64,000 bases of DNA from Pedobacter namyangjuensis (lineage in GTDB: Bacteria; Bacteroidota; Bacteroidia; Sphingobacteriales; Sphingobacteriaceae), in the NCBI RefSeq assembly GCF_003313325.1, contig NZ_QMHQ01000003.1, positions 186,001 to 250,000 of the forward strand, given 5' to 3'. Positions 8,285-17,053 of the stretch are shown here, piece by piece. A program made the position numbers and the translations under genes. Position 1 is the first letter of the stretch. Each line of letters opens with the position of its first letter. The notes beneath the pieces were generated by a model. That model was not told the DNA's origin. It was given only the letters and a program-made list of their open reading frames with translations, and made no database searches.

Positions 8285-9952
8285 ATGAAAAAACAATTAG
8301 ACCTGCAGCTTCTAGCCATCTTTGGCGGTGGTTTGCTTTTCAACCTCATATTTTGGAACGAAGAATTAGGCATTAACCTTTTGATACACGCTTTGTTTAT
8401 CATCTTGGCATTGTGCACTGATACCTCAAGGCTCAAGGATAAAAAAGTGCTGTTCTTTGGCGCCACCAATCTTTTTGCCGCAATACTAGTAGTGTATAAC
8501 AACATGGCGTTAAATATTATTGGCTACTACCTTTCGCTTTTTATTTTCGTTGGGTTTACGCAAGGGCATTTAATTAAAACTGTTTTTTCTGCTGGTTTTT
8601 CTGGTTTTTTACAAATCCTTTCTTCACCAATTAACCTTATTAAAAAATTAATTACGGTAAAATTGGGCAAACACACGCTAAAACCTTTTTTAAGGCCATT
8701 TAAATACGTTATTATTCCAATAATAATATTGTTCTTTTTTACCATAATTTACAGTATTGCTAGCCCGGTGTTTGGAAGTTATGTTAACGAACTTGGCAAT
8801 TTTATTGAAAGAAATTTCCTATTCTTTTTTAAAGATTTAGCTTTCGACAGAATATTCCATATTGTTTTAGGCATATTATTTACAGCAGGTATTTTACTTG
8901 GTTTTAAAGAGAATGCATTAGAGAAACTGGAAATTAGCCAAACGGAAAAATTGCTTCGAAAAAGACGCGAAAAGAACACGAGTAGTTTTACGCAAGAAAT
9001 TAAAGCAATATTTTTCGGTAACGCCATCAGCAAAAAAATGGCCTTAAAAACTGAAAATATTATCGGTATTATTTCACTAATTGCCCTAAACATACTGCTG
9101 TTACTTTTAAACGGTATAGATATTAATACTTTATGGCTTGGCAACACCGTAGATTTACCTGGTAAAAACTATTCCGCAGAACTGCACGACGCTACAAATG
9201 CATTGATTTTCAGCATTATAATGGCTATGCTTGTTATCATCTATTTCTTTAGCGGTAATTTAAACTTCTTTAGCAGAAGTAAACATTTAAAAACTCTAGC
9301 TTACATCTGGATAGCTCAAAATGCCTTTTTAGTTTGTTCTGTTTTGTTAAGAGACTACAACTATATAGCAATGCATGGTCTAACCTACAAACGCATCGGC
9401 GTATTAGTTTTTCTAATGCTCTGCACAGCAGGATTAGCTACAGTTTATATAAAAGTGGCTCAACAAAAAACCCTTTTTTATCTGTTAAAAACAAATGGCA
9501 TAATTTGGTATGTGATATTAATTTCATTTGGCACTATAAATTGGGATGTGCTTATTGTTAATTATAATATCGATAATAGAAAAACGATTACGTTAGATTT
9601 GGATCATGTGATGTCGCTGTCTGATAAAACATTGCCTATTTTAGATAAAAATCGAGCTATGCTTGCCGCCTATTCAAAGGATTCAAGATATTCTTATGAA
9701 GTATTTGATACTATACCCGAAACGGCCGTTCAAATAGATACAGTTTCGGCATCAGCTCAGACAACATCTGTAAGCCCGTCTATTGATACGGCAAAAGTAA
9801 AAGCCGACTATGAAAAGAAAGCTGTCGAAAATTTCAACGATAGGTTAAACAATAGAATTGAGCGTTACAAAGAACAGCAAGCGCAGCTTTCTTGGCTTTC
9901 TTGGAACTACCGCGACTGGCAGGTGAAAAAGTATTTTGAAGAACATAAATAA
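8285..9952 (+). CDS. DUF4173-type polytopic membrane protein
   Basis: 555 residues. The N-terminal 400 residues hold about ten to twelve membrane helices, broken by a charged loop near residues 215-245 (EKLLRKRREKNTSS). The C terminus is soluble: NYNIDNRKTITLDLDHVMSLSDKTLPIL followed by a coiled stretch and a tryptophan-rich end (LSWLSWNYRDWQVKKYF). The NYN-DLDYL-like segment after the last helix is what I associate with DUF4173. The function of that family is unknown. It closes the cluster governed by the winged-helix regulator. Confidence 0.8.
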   Translation: MKKQLDLQLLAIFGGGLLFNLIFWNEELGINLLIHALFIILALCTDTSRLKDKKVLFFGATNLFAAILVVYNNMALNIIGYYLSLFIFVGFTQGHLIKTVFSAGFSGFLQILSSPINLIKKLITVKLGKHTLKPFLRPFKYVIIPIIILFFFTIIYSIASPVFGSYVNELGNFIERNFLFFFKDLAFDRIFHIVLGILFTAGILLGFKENALEKLEISQTEKLLRKRREKNTSSFTQEIKAIFFGNAISKKMALKTENIIGIISLIALNILLLLLNGIDINTLWLGNTVDLPGKNYSAELHDATNALIFSIIMAMLVIIYFFSGNLNFFSRSKHLKTLAYIWIAQNAFLVCSVLLRDYNYIAMHGLTYKRIGVLVFLMLCTAGLATVYIKVAQQKTLFYLLKTNGIIWYVILISFGTINWDVLIVNYNIDNRKTITLDLDHVMSLSDKTLPILDKNRAMLAAYSKDSRYSYEVFDTIPETAVQIDTVSASAQTTSVSPSIDTAKVKADYEKKAVENFNDRLNNRIERYKEQQAQLSWLSWNYRDWQVKKYFEEHK

Positions 9953-9990
9953 CAGTAGAAAAGCAATTGCTGTGAAAATATTTGTGGATA

Positions 9991-10071
9991 GCCGGGCTAT
10001 TCGTTTCAATCTTTTACCAAAATCCCCCTAACGGGGATGGTAAAAGTATTTACACTGCTATCCCGTTTAGT
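9991..10071 (-). repeat. Dispersed palindromic element, copy B
   Basis: On the minus strand it reads TAAACGGGATAGCAGTG, then ATACTTTTACC, a nested hairpin around CCCCGTTAGGGGG, then GGTAAAAGATTGAAACG and AATAGCCCGGC. Ends match the other copies; the loop is unrelated to theirs. Confidence 0.7.
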
Positions 10072-10416
10072 TAATAAAATGTGGTACAGCTATTAATGAA
10101 CTAGCACCCCTCAAGCTTTGATAAATTTATTTACATCATATTGAAAATTTGTAGAGGATACTCTATGAAAAATTACATCAAGTCGATCTGGATAATCGCG
10201 TGTGTTAATTTGACTAATAGCAATGCTGCCAGAACTTCTTTAAATACGGTTGCAGTGGAAATCCTTTTTTTGGAAGATTTCGTGAAAGTTGATGACAAAA
10301 AAAGATTGGAACGAAAAAAGGGACCGAATTATCCGATGTAAAACTGGCCAACATTTTCTTAACAAAAACTTAAAACGTATAGCTACTAAATAATTACATT
10401 AAAATGCGTTTTATGC

Positions 10417-10447
10417 TTTGCATAAAGGTTTTGAAATTGTAGATTTG
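10417..10447 (+). promoter_or_regulatory. Promoter of sucC (Bacteroidota type)
   Basis: A perfect -33 box TTTG (10417-10420), 19 bp, and a perfect -7 box TAGATTTG (10440-10447) fit the TTTG / TAnnTTTG consensus of the Bacteroidota primary sigma factor. Transcription should start near 10453, giving a leader of about 90 nt. That leader contains a 9-bp hairpin, GTGGTTAAA / TTTAACCGC (10477-10485 and 10494-10502), of unknown role. Confidence 0.7.
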
Positions 10448-10542
10448 AGCAAATTTTTTGAGCAAATGAACCCGTTGTGGTTAAAGTAATTATTTTAACC
10501 GCTTAGGCTCCATCTGACAGATAAAAACAAAATTATAAACAG

Positions 10543-11736
10543 ATGAATATCCACGAATATCAAGGTAAACAAATTCTAAAGAGTTTTGGTGTTGCTATAC
10601 AAGAAGGTATAGTTGCAGATACAGTTGATCAAGCTGTAGAAGCCGCCAAAAAAATGAAAACCGACTATAACTCTGACTGGGTTGTGATTAAAGCACAAAT
10701 TCATGCAGGTGGTAGAGGTAAAGGCGGTGGCGTTAAGCTAGCTAAAAACTTAGATGAGGTTAAACAACGTGCTACCGATATTTTAGGCATGCAATTGGTT
10801 ACACCACAAACTGGTGCCGAAGGCAAAAAAGTTAATAAGATTTTAGTTGCTCAGGATGTTTATTATCCAGGTGCGTCTGAAACTAAGGAGTTTTACGTTT
10901 CTGTATTGTTAGATCGTGCTAATGGTACTAACATTATTATGTACAGTACTGAAGGCGGTATGGATATTGAAGAGGTTGCAGAGCACACTCCTCATTTAAT
11001 TTTTAAAGAAGAAATTGATCCGAAAGTTGGTTTACAAGGTTTTCAAGCTCGTAAAATAGCTTTTAATTTAGGCTTAACTGGCGCTGCGCACAAAGAAATG
11101 GTAAAGTTTGTTTCGGCACTTTATAAAGCTTATGACGCTACCGATTCTGCAATGTTCGAAATTAACCCGGTTTTAAAAACTAGTGATGATAAAATTATTG
11201 CTGTTGATGCGAAGGTTGATTTAGACGAAAACGCATTATACCGCCACCCAGATTATGCAGCTATGCGTGATAAATTAGAAGAAGACCCTACTGATGTTGA
11301 GGCTAGCGAAAGCAACTTAAACTATGTTAAGCTAGATGGTAACGTTGGCTGTATGGTTAACGGTGCTGGTTTAGCAATGGCTACTATGGATATTATCAAG
11401 ATTGCTGGTGGCGAGCCTGCTAACTTCTTAGACGTGGGTGGTACTGCTAATGCTACTACAGTTAAAGCTGGTTTTAACATTATATTAAAAGACCCTAACG
11501 TAAAAGCAATTTTCATTAACATTTTTGGTGGTATTGTACGTTGCGATAGAGTTGCACAAGGTGTTATTGATGCTTACCAAGAAATTGGCAATGTACCTGT
11601 TCCAATTATCTGCCGTTTACAAGGTACTAATGCTGAAGAAGCTAAAAAGTTAATTGATGAGTCGGGACTTAAAGTTTATTCTGCAATTCAATTAAAAGAA
11701 GCTGCTGATTTAGTTACGCAAGTTTTAGCAAAATAA
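10543..11736 (+). CDS. sucC: Succinyl-CoA synthetase beta subunit
   Basis: 397 residues, the normal length. It begins MNIHEYQGKQILKSFGV, the family hallmark. An ATP-grasp domain follows, with VIKAQIHAGGRGKGGGVKLA and the metal/nucleotide region FEINPVLKT. The C-terminal CoA-ligase domain has GNVGCMVNGAGLAMATMD and the power-helix region NIFGGIVRCD. With SucD it interconverts succinyl-CoA and succinate plus ATP (or GTP) in the TCA cycle. sucD is not adjacent. It stands alone between its promoter and the terminator at 11772. Confidence 0.96.
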   Translation: MNIHEYQGKQILKSFGVAIQEGIVADTVDQAVEAAKKMKTDYNSDWVVIKAQIHAGGRGKGGGVKLAKNLDEVKQRATDILGMQLVTPQTGAEGKKVNKILVAQDVYYPGASETKEFYVSVLLDRANGTNIIMYSTEGGMDIEEVAEHTPHLIFKEEIDPKVGLQGFQARKIAFNLGLTGAAHKEMVKFVSALYKAYDATDSAMFEINPVLKTSDDKIIAVDAKVDLDENALYRHPDYAAMRDKLEEDPTDVEASESNLNYVKLDGNVGCMVNGAGLAMATMDIIKIAGGEPANFLDVGGTANATTVKAGFNIILKDPNVKAIFINIFGGIVRCDRVAQGVIDAYQEIGNVPVPIICRLQGTNAEEAKKLIDESGLKVYSAIQLKEAADLVTQVLAK

Positions 11737-11771
11737 TCTGAGAAGATTTATCCGCAAGTCGGAAAGATATA

Positions 11772-11814
11772 TTAAAAAAAAAACCAGCCGAAAGATCGAG
11801 CTGGTTTTTTTTAT
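11772..11814 (+). terminator. Intrinsic terminator of sucC
   Basis: Stem AAACCAGC / GCTGGTTT (11781-11788 and 11800-11807) with A-run before and eight Ts after. The loop CGAAAGATCGA is nearly repeated in the hairpin at 11909-11937. Confidence 0.88.
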
Positions 11815-11908
11815 TTTATAATAAATAAGAATTGGTAGCAAAAATTATTACAACAAATAACTAACGCATTATTAATAAAAGTTCAAATCCAAATTTCCTT
11901 AAATCGAA

Positions 11909-12047
11909 AAGACCAGTCGAGAAATCGAACTGGTCTTGTACTATAGTTTGGTTGGTTGTTAGTTCTATTTCAGCACACTCTTTTTTAGAGTGTTTAATTG
12001 GCTTTGATTATTTAATGAAAAAGCTCTGGTCATCCAACCAGAGCTTT
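11909..12047. other. Hairpin cluster, possible structured RNA
   Basis: Three hairpins in 140 bp. The first (AAGACCAGT / ACTGGTCTT, loop CGAGAAATCGA) looks like a diverged copy of the sucC terminator: the loops match in 9 of 11 positions, and a C-G pair in one stem is a T-A pair in the other, a compensated change. The third (11-bp stem) is followed on the minus strand by TTTTTC. A small RNA is possible; no promoter was pinned down. Confidence 0.4.
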
Positions 12048-12429
12048 AATCAAACCAAATATAAATGTACTTTTTTGTATGAACAGCACAAATATAAACA
12101 ATAATTCTACAGATTATAATTTATTTTCACTTTTTATCTTAAAAAAGTGAAAATATTTGATAAAAAATAATTTAAATAGAATAGAAAATCATAAAACACC
12201 ACAAAAAATCAAATTAAAAACGATAGTTACCGTTAATAACTAATAAAAATTATAAAATAAACAGAATAGATATAATTTTACACACAAAAAAGTTCTTGAT
12301 TTTGATTTTTAGTTAAAAATTTTGCCAAAAAATATAAAATAGATAATTTAAATTCGTTTATATGAAAATTTTAGTGTTTAACACGCATTAAAATATATTT
12401 GTACTTTTACTGTTCAAATATTTACATAA

Positions 12430-13614
12430 ATGCCATTACTACAACTTCCAGAAAACGAAACGCAACGACTTCTTAAATTGCACACTTATGGCATTTTAGA
12501 TACTGTACCCGAAAACACTTTCGACAAGATTGCAGCTTTGGCTGCTCAAATATTTGATACGCCAATAGCTCAGGTTACTTTTGTAGATAGCGAGCGTGTG
12601 TTTTTCAAAAGTAATATTAGTCCGCTTGAAGCCACAGAAATACCTAGAGCAGACAGCTTTTGTACTTATGCCATACTAAATGAAAAGCCAACAACTTTTG
12701 AGAACACATTAGAGGTACCGTCGCTTTTAGAAAACCCATTTGTTACAATGGACAATGGTGTACGCTTTTACGCCGGCGCCCCGCTTAGAACTATTGAGGG
12801 ATTAAATTTAGGTACTTTATGCGTATTGGACGTAAAACCCAGAACCGTAACTGCCCAGCAAATTAAAATGCTAGAAACGCTATCGTCTATTGTAATGGAC
12901 GAGTTGGAGCTACGCCTTGCCACCAGAAAAGCTTTACGCACACAAACAGACATGCTAAATCGTGTGGTGCACGACATGAAAAACCCAAACATGACCATCT
13001 CCTTATCTGCCGAACTACTTAAGAAAAAAGCAGATAATCCGAAAATTGTAGCAGACTTTGCAGACAGAATAAAAAATGCAGCCAACAATGTACTGAATGG
13101 CTTAAATAAGATGCTGGATCTGTCTCAAATTGAAAATTTGGAATTTAAATTAAGTGTTGACGAGATCGACATTCTTAAAACTTTAGAAAGAACTAAGCAA
13201 AATTTCGATTTAATCGCTTCACAAAAAAACCAGAAGGTTAATATAATTTGCAATTGCGACACGAGCATACTTGGCGATGATATTCGACTTCAAGAAGCTT
13301 TCGATAACCTGCTTAGTAACGCTTTGAAGTATGCTCCGATAAATACGGAGGTGCTAATCAAAATTTCAAATAACGAAAAAGAATTAGTGGTTGAATTTAA
13401 AGATCAAGGACAAGGACTAACAGAAGAAGACTTGAACAAACTTTTTATGAAATTTGCAAAACTAAGCGCCATACCTACTGGTAGAGAATATTCTAACGGA
13501 ATTGGTTTATCTATAGTTAAGATGCTAATAGAGCAACATAAAGGCCAGGTTTGGGCAACTAGCGAAGGAAAAAACAAAGGTGCTTCGTTTTTTGTATCCC
13601 TGCCTATTAATTAA
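12430..13614 (+). CDS. Soluble GAF-domain sensor histidine kinase
   Basis: 394 residues without membrane segments. A GAF domain covers about residues 20-160 (FDKIAALAAQIFDTPIAQVTFVD, FYAGAPLRT, LGTLCVLD). The dimerisation/phosphoacceptor domain has RVVHDMKNP with His 181. The ATPase domain has the N box (FDNLLSNALKYAP), DQGQGL and GIGLSIVKML. It senses an unknown cytoplasmic cue and would autophosphorylate on His. No response regulator is adjacent. Its 3' end overlaps the convergent kinase gene by 8 bp. Confidence 0.9.
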   Translation: MPLLQLPENETQRLLKLHTYGILDTVPENTFDKIAALAAQIFDTPIAQVTFVDSERVFFKSNISPLEATEIPRADSFCTYAILNEKPTTFENTLEVPSLLENPFVTMDNGVRFYAGAPLRTIEGLNLGTLCVLDVKPRTVTAQQIKMLETLSSIVMDELELRLATRKALRTQTDMLNRVVHDMKNPNMTISLSAELLKKKADNPKIVADFADRIKNAANNVLNGLNKMLDLSQIENLEFKLSVDEIDILKTLERTKQNFDLIASQKNQKVNIICNCDTSILGDDIRLQEAFDNLLSNALKYAPINTEVLIKISNNEKELVVEFKDQGQGLTEEDLNKLFMKFAKLSAIPTGREYSNGIGLSIVKMLIEQHKGQVWATSEGKNKGASFFVSLPIN

Positions 13615-14935
13615 GGTGAAGTTTAAAAGAAAGATAAAAACCAGAACCCTTATCGGCATTAGCTTTATACCAAATTTGTCCGTTTTGCATTTCGGTAAAT
13701 TCCTTGCAAAGCAACAAACCCAAGCCCACTCCTTTCTCGTTATTGGTACCATAGGTTGATGAAGCTTTTAAGGCAAATAACTTTTCCTGCTCTTTCTCGC
13801 TAATCCCTATTCCGTTGTCTATTACAGATATCACGCAATTACCGTCAACATTCTCTGCATTAACCTTAACCAAGCCAGACGAAGGGGTAAACTTAATAGC
13901 ATTATTCACTAAATTTCTAACAACGAGTTGCACCATATTCACATCGGCCAAAATATGTAGGTCATCGGCACAATTTATGGTTAGCCCAACACCCTTTCTT
14001 TTCGAAATACTATTTTCTATACTCAAGCCATTGTGCAGTACGTCGCAAATATTTAAGCTTGTCATATTCACCTTCGTTCCTTCTAACTGTGTCTTAGACC
14101 AAGTAAGTACATTATTTAACATCTCAGAAGTATCTCGGGTTATCTGTAGTAAATGTCTTTTCAAGTTCATCCTTTCGGCTTCATCTAAATCAGTCTCCGC
14201 TAAAATCTCCAAGTAACCCTGTATTGAGTTTAAAGGTGCTCTCAAATCATGCGAAACTAAAGACAACAACTTGTTCTTTTCAGCATTAATGTTCTCCAAT
14301 TCCTCTTTTTGCGCCATTATCCTTTTATTCTGGGCTTCAATAGATGAATTTCTTTTTAATACAGAATAACGTTCGTAATCATAGTTTTTACGGATGTAAC
14401 TAATGGAAAAATAAGTTAACAGCACCGTTACAAAATAAGTAATTGCAAAATCTACAAATTTACTGCCTTCGCTTACGTAGGCATTTGGCACAAAGTGAGG
14501 ATTTAGATATTCAATAACCAAAATGCCGAACACTAGCGTTAGGTTTATAACAACCCAAAATTTAAATTCTTTAATGGAAACGATAGCAATAATTAATAAA
14601 AATGCTAAGCTAAACAACAATAAGTTTGGCCCGTAAATGCCCGAGTTAAAAAAATAATTTACCGTAAAAGTAATATGGCAAGCTATGCAAAAAATCTGTA
14701 TTGCAATTTTTGATTTACGCCTAAACCTGGATAGGTAATATAAACCAGCAGAAATAACTACGCCAATACTGCAAAGCATAGCGGGTATAGGTAAACTTAT
14801 AAAAAAATTGAAAGGCACCTCTATAAGAAGCGCTATAAAAGCAATGATACAGAAAGTATTGAAAATTCTTTCTTCCAGTGAAAACGACTTTATGTCGCCT
14901 ACCAACTTATCGCCGTTGAAGAACTTTTTGAGCAT
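13607..14935 (-). CDS. Membrane-bound sensor histidine kinase
   Basis: 442 residues from the ATG at 14935; the frame reaches a TTG at 14947 but MLKKFFNGDK is the natural start. Six membrane segments occupy residues about 25-185, with no large periplasmic domain, so it resembles kinases that sense within the membrane. A coiled coil (NSSIEAQNKRIMAQKEELENINAEKNK) leads to SHDLRAPLNSIQGYLEIL with the phosphoacceptor His near residue 228. The ATPase domain has NLVNNAIKF, DNGIGI and GVGLGLLLCKEF. No response regulator adjoins it. Its signal is unknown. Confidence 0.9.
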   Translation of the reverse strand: MLKKFFNGDKLVGDIKSFSLEERIFNTFCIIAFIALLIEVPFNFFISLPIPAMLCSIGVVISAGLYYLSRFRRKSKIAIQIFCIACHITFTVNYFFNSGIYGPNLLLFSLAFLLIIAIVSIKEFKFWVVINLTLVFGILVIEYLNPHFVPNAYVSEGSKFVDFAITYFVTVLLTYFSISYIRKNYDYERYSVLKRNSSIEAQNKRIMAQKEELENINAEKNKLLSLVSHDLRAPLNSIQGYLEILAETDLDEAERMNLKRHLLQITRDTSEMLNNVLTWSKTQLEGTKVNMTSLNICDVLHNGLSIENSISKRKGVGLTINCADDLHILADVNMVQLVVRNLVNNAIKFTPSSGLVKVNAENVDGNCVISVIDNGIGISEKEQEKLFALKASSTYGTNNEKGVGLGLLLCKEFTEMQNGQIWYKANADKGSGFYLSFKLHLN

Positions 14936-15080
14936 TAACAATACCAATAGGTTAAGGTTAACAAACTTAACAATATTAACTATAAAGAAAAAATGTATTT
15001 TATAAAAACTTAGCCGGGCTTGATAGAGAGATTAAGGTTTTTATTCGTTATTTTTGACGCCTTTTAGAGCTATTTTAAGC

Positions 15081-16517
15081 ATGATACAGAGACAAAAAAT
15101 TAAAGATTTGCTGGATTCTACAGCGTTTGAAACTGAGGTTAAAGTAATGGGTTGGGTTCGTACCTTTCGCAACAATCAGTTTATTGCATTAAATGATGGC
15201 TCTTGCATGGGCAATATTCAAATTGTGGTAGATTTTGCTAATACTCCTGAAGAATTATTGAAGAGAATAACCACTGGCGCCGCACTAGCTGTGGTTGGTA
15301 CTTTGGTAGAATCTTTAGGCAAAGGCCAGAAAGTTGATGTTAAAGCTACTTCAATAGAAATTTTAGGCGATAGCAATGCCGAAGAATATCCTTTACAACC
15401 TAAAAAACACAGTTTAGAGTTTTTAAGAGAAAAAGCGCACTTACGTTTTAGAACGAATACGTTTAATGCGGTTTTTAAAGTTAGACATGCCTTAGCTTTT
15501 GCAATACACCAATTTTACAACGAGCGTGGTTTCGTTTATATGCACACACCGGTAATTACTGCTAGTGATGCAGAAGGTGCGGGTGAAATGTTTAAGGTTA
15601 CTACTTTAGATTTTGATAAAACCCCTCGTACAGACGAAGGAAAGGTTGATTTTAGTGCAGATTTTTTCGGCCGTGCAACAAACTTAACCGTATCTGGACA
15701 ATTAGAAGGAGAGCTAGCCGCAATGGCTTTCGGTCAAATTTATACTTTCGGCCCTACTTTTAGAGCAGAAAACTCTAACACTACTCGCCATTTAGCCGAG
15801 TTTTGGATGATTGAGCCTGAGGTAGCCTTTGCAGATTTAGAAAATAATATGCAACTGGCCGAAGATATGATGAAATACGTAATTTCTTATGCTTTAGAAA
15901 ACTGCAAGGACGAAATCGCATTTTTAAATGATAGATTGGCCGATGAGGAAAAAACAAAACCTCAACAAGAGCGAAGCGAATTATCTTTGTTAGACAAGTT
16001 AAATTTCTGCTTGGCTAACGAATTTGAGCGTTTAACGTACACGGAAGCAATTCAGATTTTAAAACATAGCAAGCCAAACCAGAAAAAACAATTTAAATAC
16101 TTAATTGATGAATGGGGAGCTGATCTGCAAAGCGAGCATGAGCGTTATTTGGTAGAAAAACATTTTAAGAAACCAGTAATTCTAACCGATTATCCAAAAG
16201 ATATCAAATCGTTTTACATGCGTATGAACGATGATGGCAAAACTGTTGCAGCAATGGATATTCTTTTCCCAGGTATTGGAGAAATGATTGGCGGTTCGCA
16301 ACGTGAAGAACGTTTGGACATGTTGACTAAACGTATGCAGGAAATGAATATTCCGGCAGAGGAACTTTGGTGGTATTTAGATACGCGTAAATTTGGTTCG
16401 GCGCCACACGCTGGTTTTGGTTTAGGTTTCGAAAGATTAGTTCTTTTTGTAACCGGAATGACAAATATTAGAGATGTAATTGCCTTCCCAAGATTTCCGA
16501 AGAGCGCTGAGTTTTAA
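15081..16517 (+). CDS. asnS: Asparaginyl-tRNA synthetase
   Basis: 478 residues from ATG 15081; an upstream TTG at 15054 in the same frame gives nine extra residues and is not favoured. The N-terminal OB fold binds the anticodon ([15 protein letters not shown]). The class II core shows motif 2 ([25 protein letters not shown] begins it) and motif 3 ([12 protein letters not shown]) and ends [10 protein letters not shown], the AsnRS ending. It charges tRNA-Asn with asparagine. The length and the C-terminal signature separate it from AspRS and LysRS. Confidence 0.96.
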   Translation: MIQRQKIKDLLDSTAFETEVKVMGWVRTFRNNQFIALNDGSCMGNIQIVVDFANTPEELLKRITTGAALAVVGTLVESLGKGQKVDVKATSIEILGDSNAEEYPLQPKKHSLEFLREKAHLRFRTNTFNAVFKVRHALAFAIHQFYNERGFVYMHTPVITASDAEGAGEMFKVTTLDFDKTPRTDEGKVDFSADFFGRATNLTVSGQLEGELAAMAFGQIYTFGPTFRAENSNTTRHLAEFWMIEPEVAFADLENNMQLAEDMMKYVISYALENCKDEIAFLNDRLADEEKTKPQQERSELSLLDKLNFCLANEFERLTYTEAIQILKHSKPNQKKQFKYLIDEWGADLQSEHERYLVEKHFKKPVILTDYPKDIKSFYMRMNDDGKTVAAMDILFPGIGEMIGGSQREERLDMLTKRMQEMNIPAEELWWYLDTRKFGSAPHAGFGLGFERLVLFVTGMTNIRDVIAFPRFPKSAEF

Positions 16518-16522
16518 GCTCT

Positions 16523-16541
16523 AAATCCTCTAAAGGGGATT
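16523..16541 (+). terminator. Weak hairpin directly after asnS
   Basis: AAATCCTCTAAAGGGGATTTTTTT: a short stem with a T-run right after the stop codon. It belongs to the CCCCTAAAGGGG type also seen at 23564-23588. Confidence 0.5.
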
Positions 16542-16586
16542 TTTTTGATTAACACCCAGAAGAAGCAATGAACAAGGATAAAAGAG

Positions 16587-16621
16587 AAAGTCGCTTAGCA
16601 ATATGTTAAGCGACTTTTTTA
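16587..16621 (+). terminator. Intrinsic terminator downstream of asnS
   Basis: Stem AAAGTCGCTTA / TAAGCGACTTT with a short loop and a run of Ts; the second and stronger terminator after asnS. Confidence 0.85.
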
Positions 16622-16629
16622 TTATATAT

Positions 16630-16791
16630 CTATATCCAGTTGAGAACAATTTTTATCGATTGCTGGAAACAGTCTGCTTTGGCGATTGAATCTCTATCAA
16701 AATCGGAAGGTGAAACACCAACCAATAGAGAACGAGCAGAAGCATAGGTACCAAATAGGATTTCATTTTTTTTGAAAACGAGAGTCTGCAT
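16630..16791 (-). CDS. Short protein-like frame, possibly a gene remnant
   Basis: 53 codons from ATG 16791, starting MQTLVFKKNEILFGTYASAR and ending QSIKIVLNWI. Composition looks like real protein (mixed amphipathic segments, no low complexity). The frame stays open upstream of the ATG into palindromic element copy C and then meets a stop inside it. It could be an intact small gene, or the 3' remnant of a longer gene interrupted at the repeat. No family recognised. Confidence 0.4.
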   Translation of the reverse strand: MQTLVFKKNEILFGTYASARSLLVGVSPSDFDRDSIAKADCFQQSIKIVLNWI

Positions 16792-16802
16792 TTCAACGCA
16801 AG

Positions 16803-16866
16803 GCCAGCCCTGCTTTCCGCTTAAGTCCCGATGAAAAATCGGGAGCTATCGCTTCTATCAGGTTTA
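16803..16866 (-). repeat. Dispersed palindromic element, copy C (pairs with D)
   Basis: On the minus strand: TAAACCTGATAGAAGCGATAGC, a perfect nested hairpin around TCCCGATTTTTCATCGGGA, then AAGCGGAAAGCAGGGCTGG. It is the shortest copy and lies 70 bp from copy D in opposite orientation. Confidence 0.65.
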
Positions 16867-16936
16867 ATTAACAGCGTTGCAAGTTCTTTGCTTCTGCTAG
16901 GTGCTAGCATAAATAGCAGCAGACAACAATGTAAAC

Positions 16937-17012
16937 AAACCCGATTGAACCGATATCCTTTTTGTAATGCTGAGCTTGTCGAAGCGCAAAAAGATATAGG
17001 GAAAAGCGGGAC
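16937..17012 (+). repeat. Dispersed palindromic element, copy D (pairs with C)
   Basis: AAACCCGATTGAACCGATAT then CCTTTTTG, a loop with GCTGAGCTTGTCGAAGC, then CAAAAAGATATAGGG and AAAAGCGGGAC. The loop word resembles the common Bacteroidota repeat also present at 25471-25500. The 3' edge of the neighbouring glutamate synthase-like gene is 42 bp away. Confidence 0.7.
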
Positions 17013-17053
17013 TAACTTTGATAGCCGAACTGCTACTGCGTTTCAAAAAAATA

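Larger units (their letters stand above)
9953..10542. other. 590-bp intergenic region before sucC
   Basis: It holds palindromic element copy B (9991-10071), an AT-rich stretch with no convincing gene, and the sucC promoter and leader (10417-10542). A 58-codon frame starting at ATG 10165 has no recognisable features and is not called. Confidence 0.6.
11737..12429. other. 693-bp gene-free region with a series of hairpins
   Basis: No coding frame is convincing. It contains the sucC terminator, a second hairpin resembling it (11909-11937), a hairpin ACACTC / GAGTGT (11975-11993), a perfect 11-bp stem AAAGCTCTGGT / ACCAGAGCTTT (12020-12047) and a perfect 12-bp stem TTTTCACTTTTT / AAAAAGTGAAAA (12124-12153). 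From 12160 on it is AT-rich leader. A TATATTTG box at 12394-12401 may be the -7 element of the next gene. Confidence 0.6.

Noticed and set aside
10141..10341. 66-codon frame (58 codons from ATG 10165) in the gap before sucC
   Set aside because: No recognisable domain, no clear promoter or start context, and it lies in a repeat-bearing region. Too weak to call.
12361..12429. Full promoter for the GAF kinase gene
   Set aside because: TATATTTG at 12394-12401 is a good -7 box, but no TTTG is found at the right distance; noted only within the region entry.
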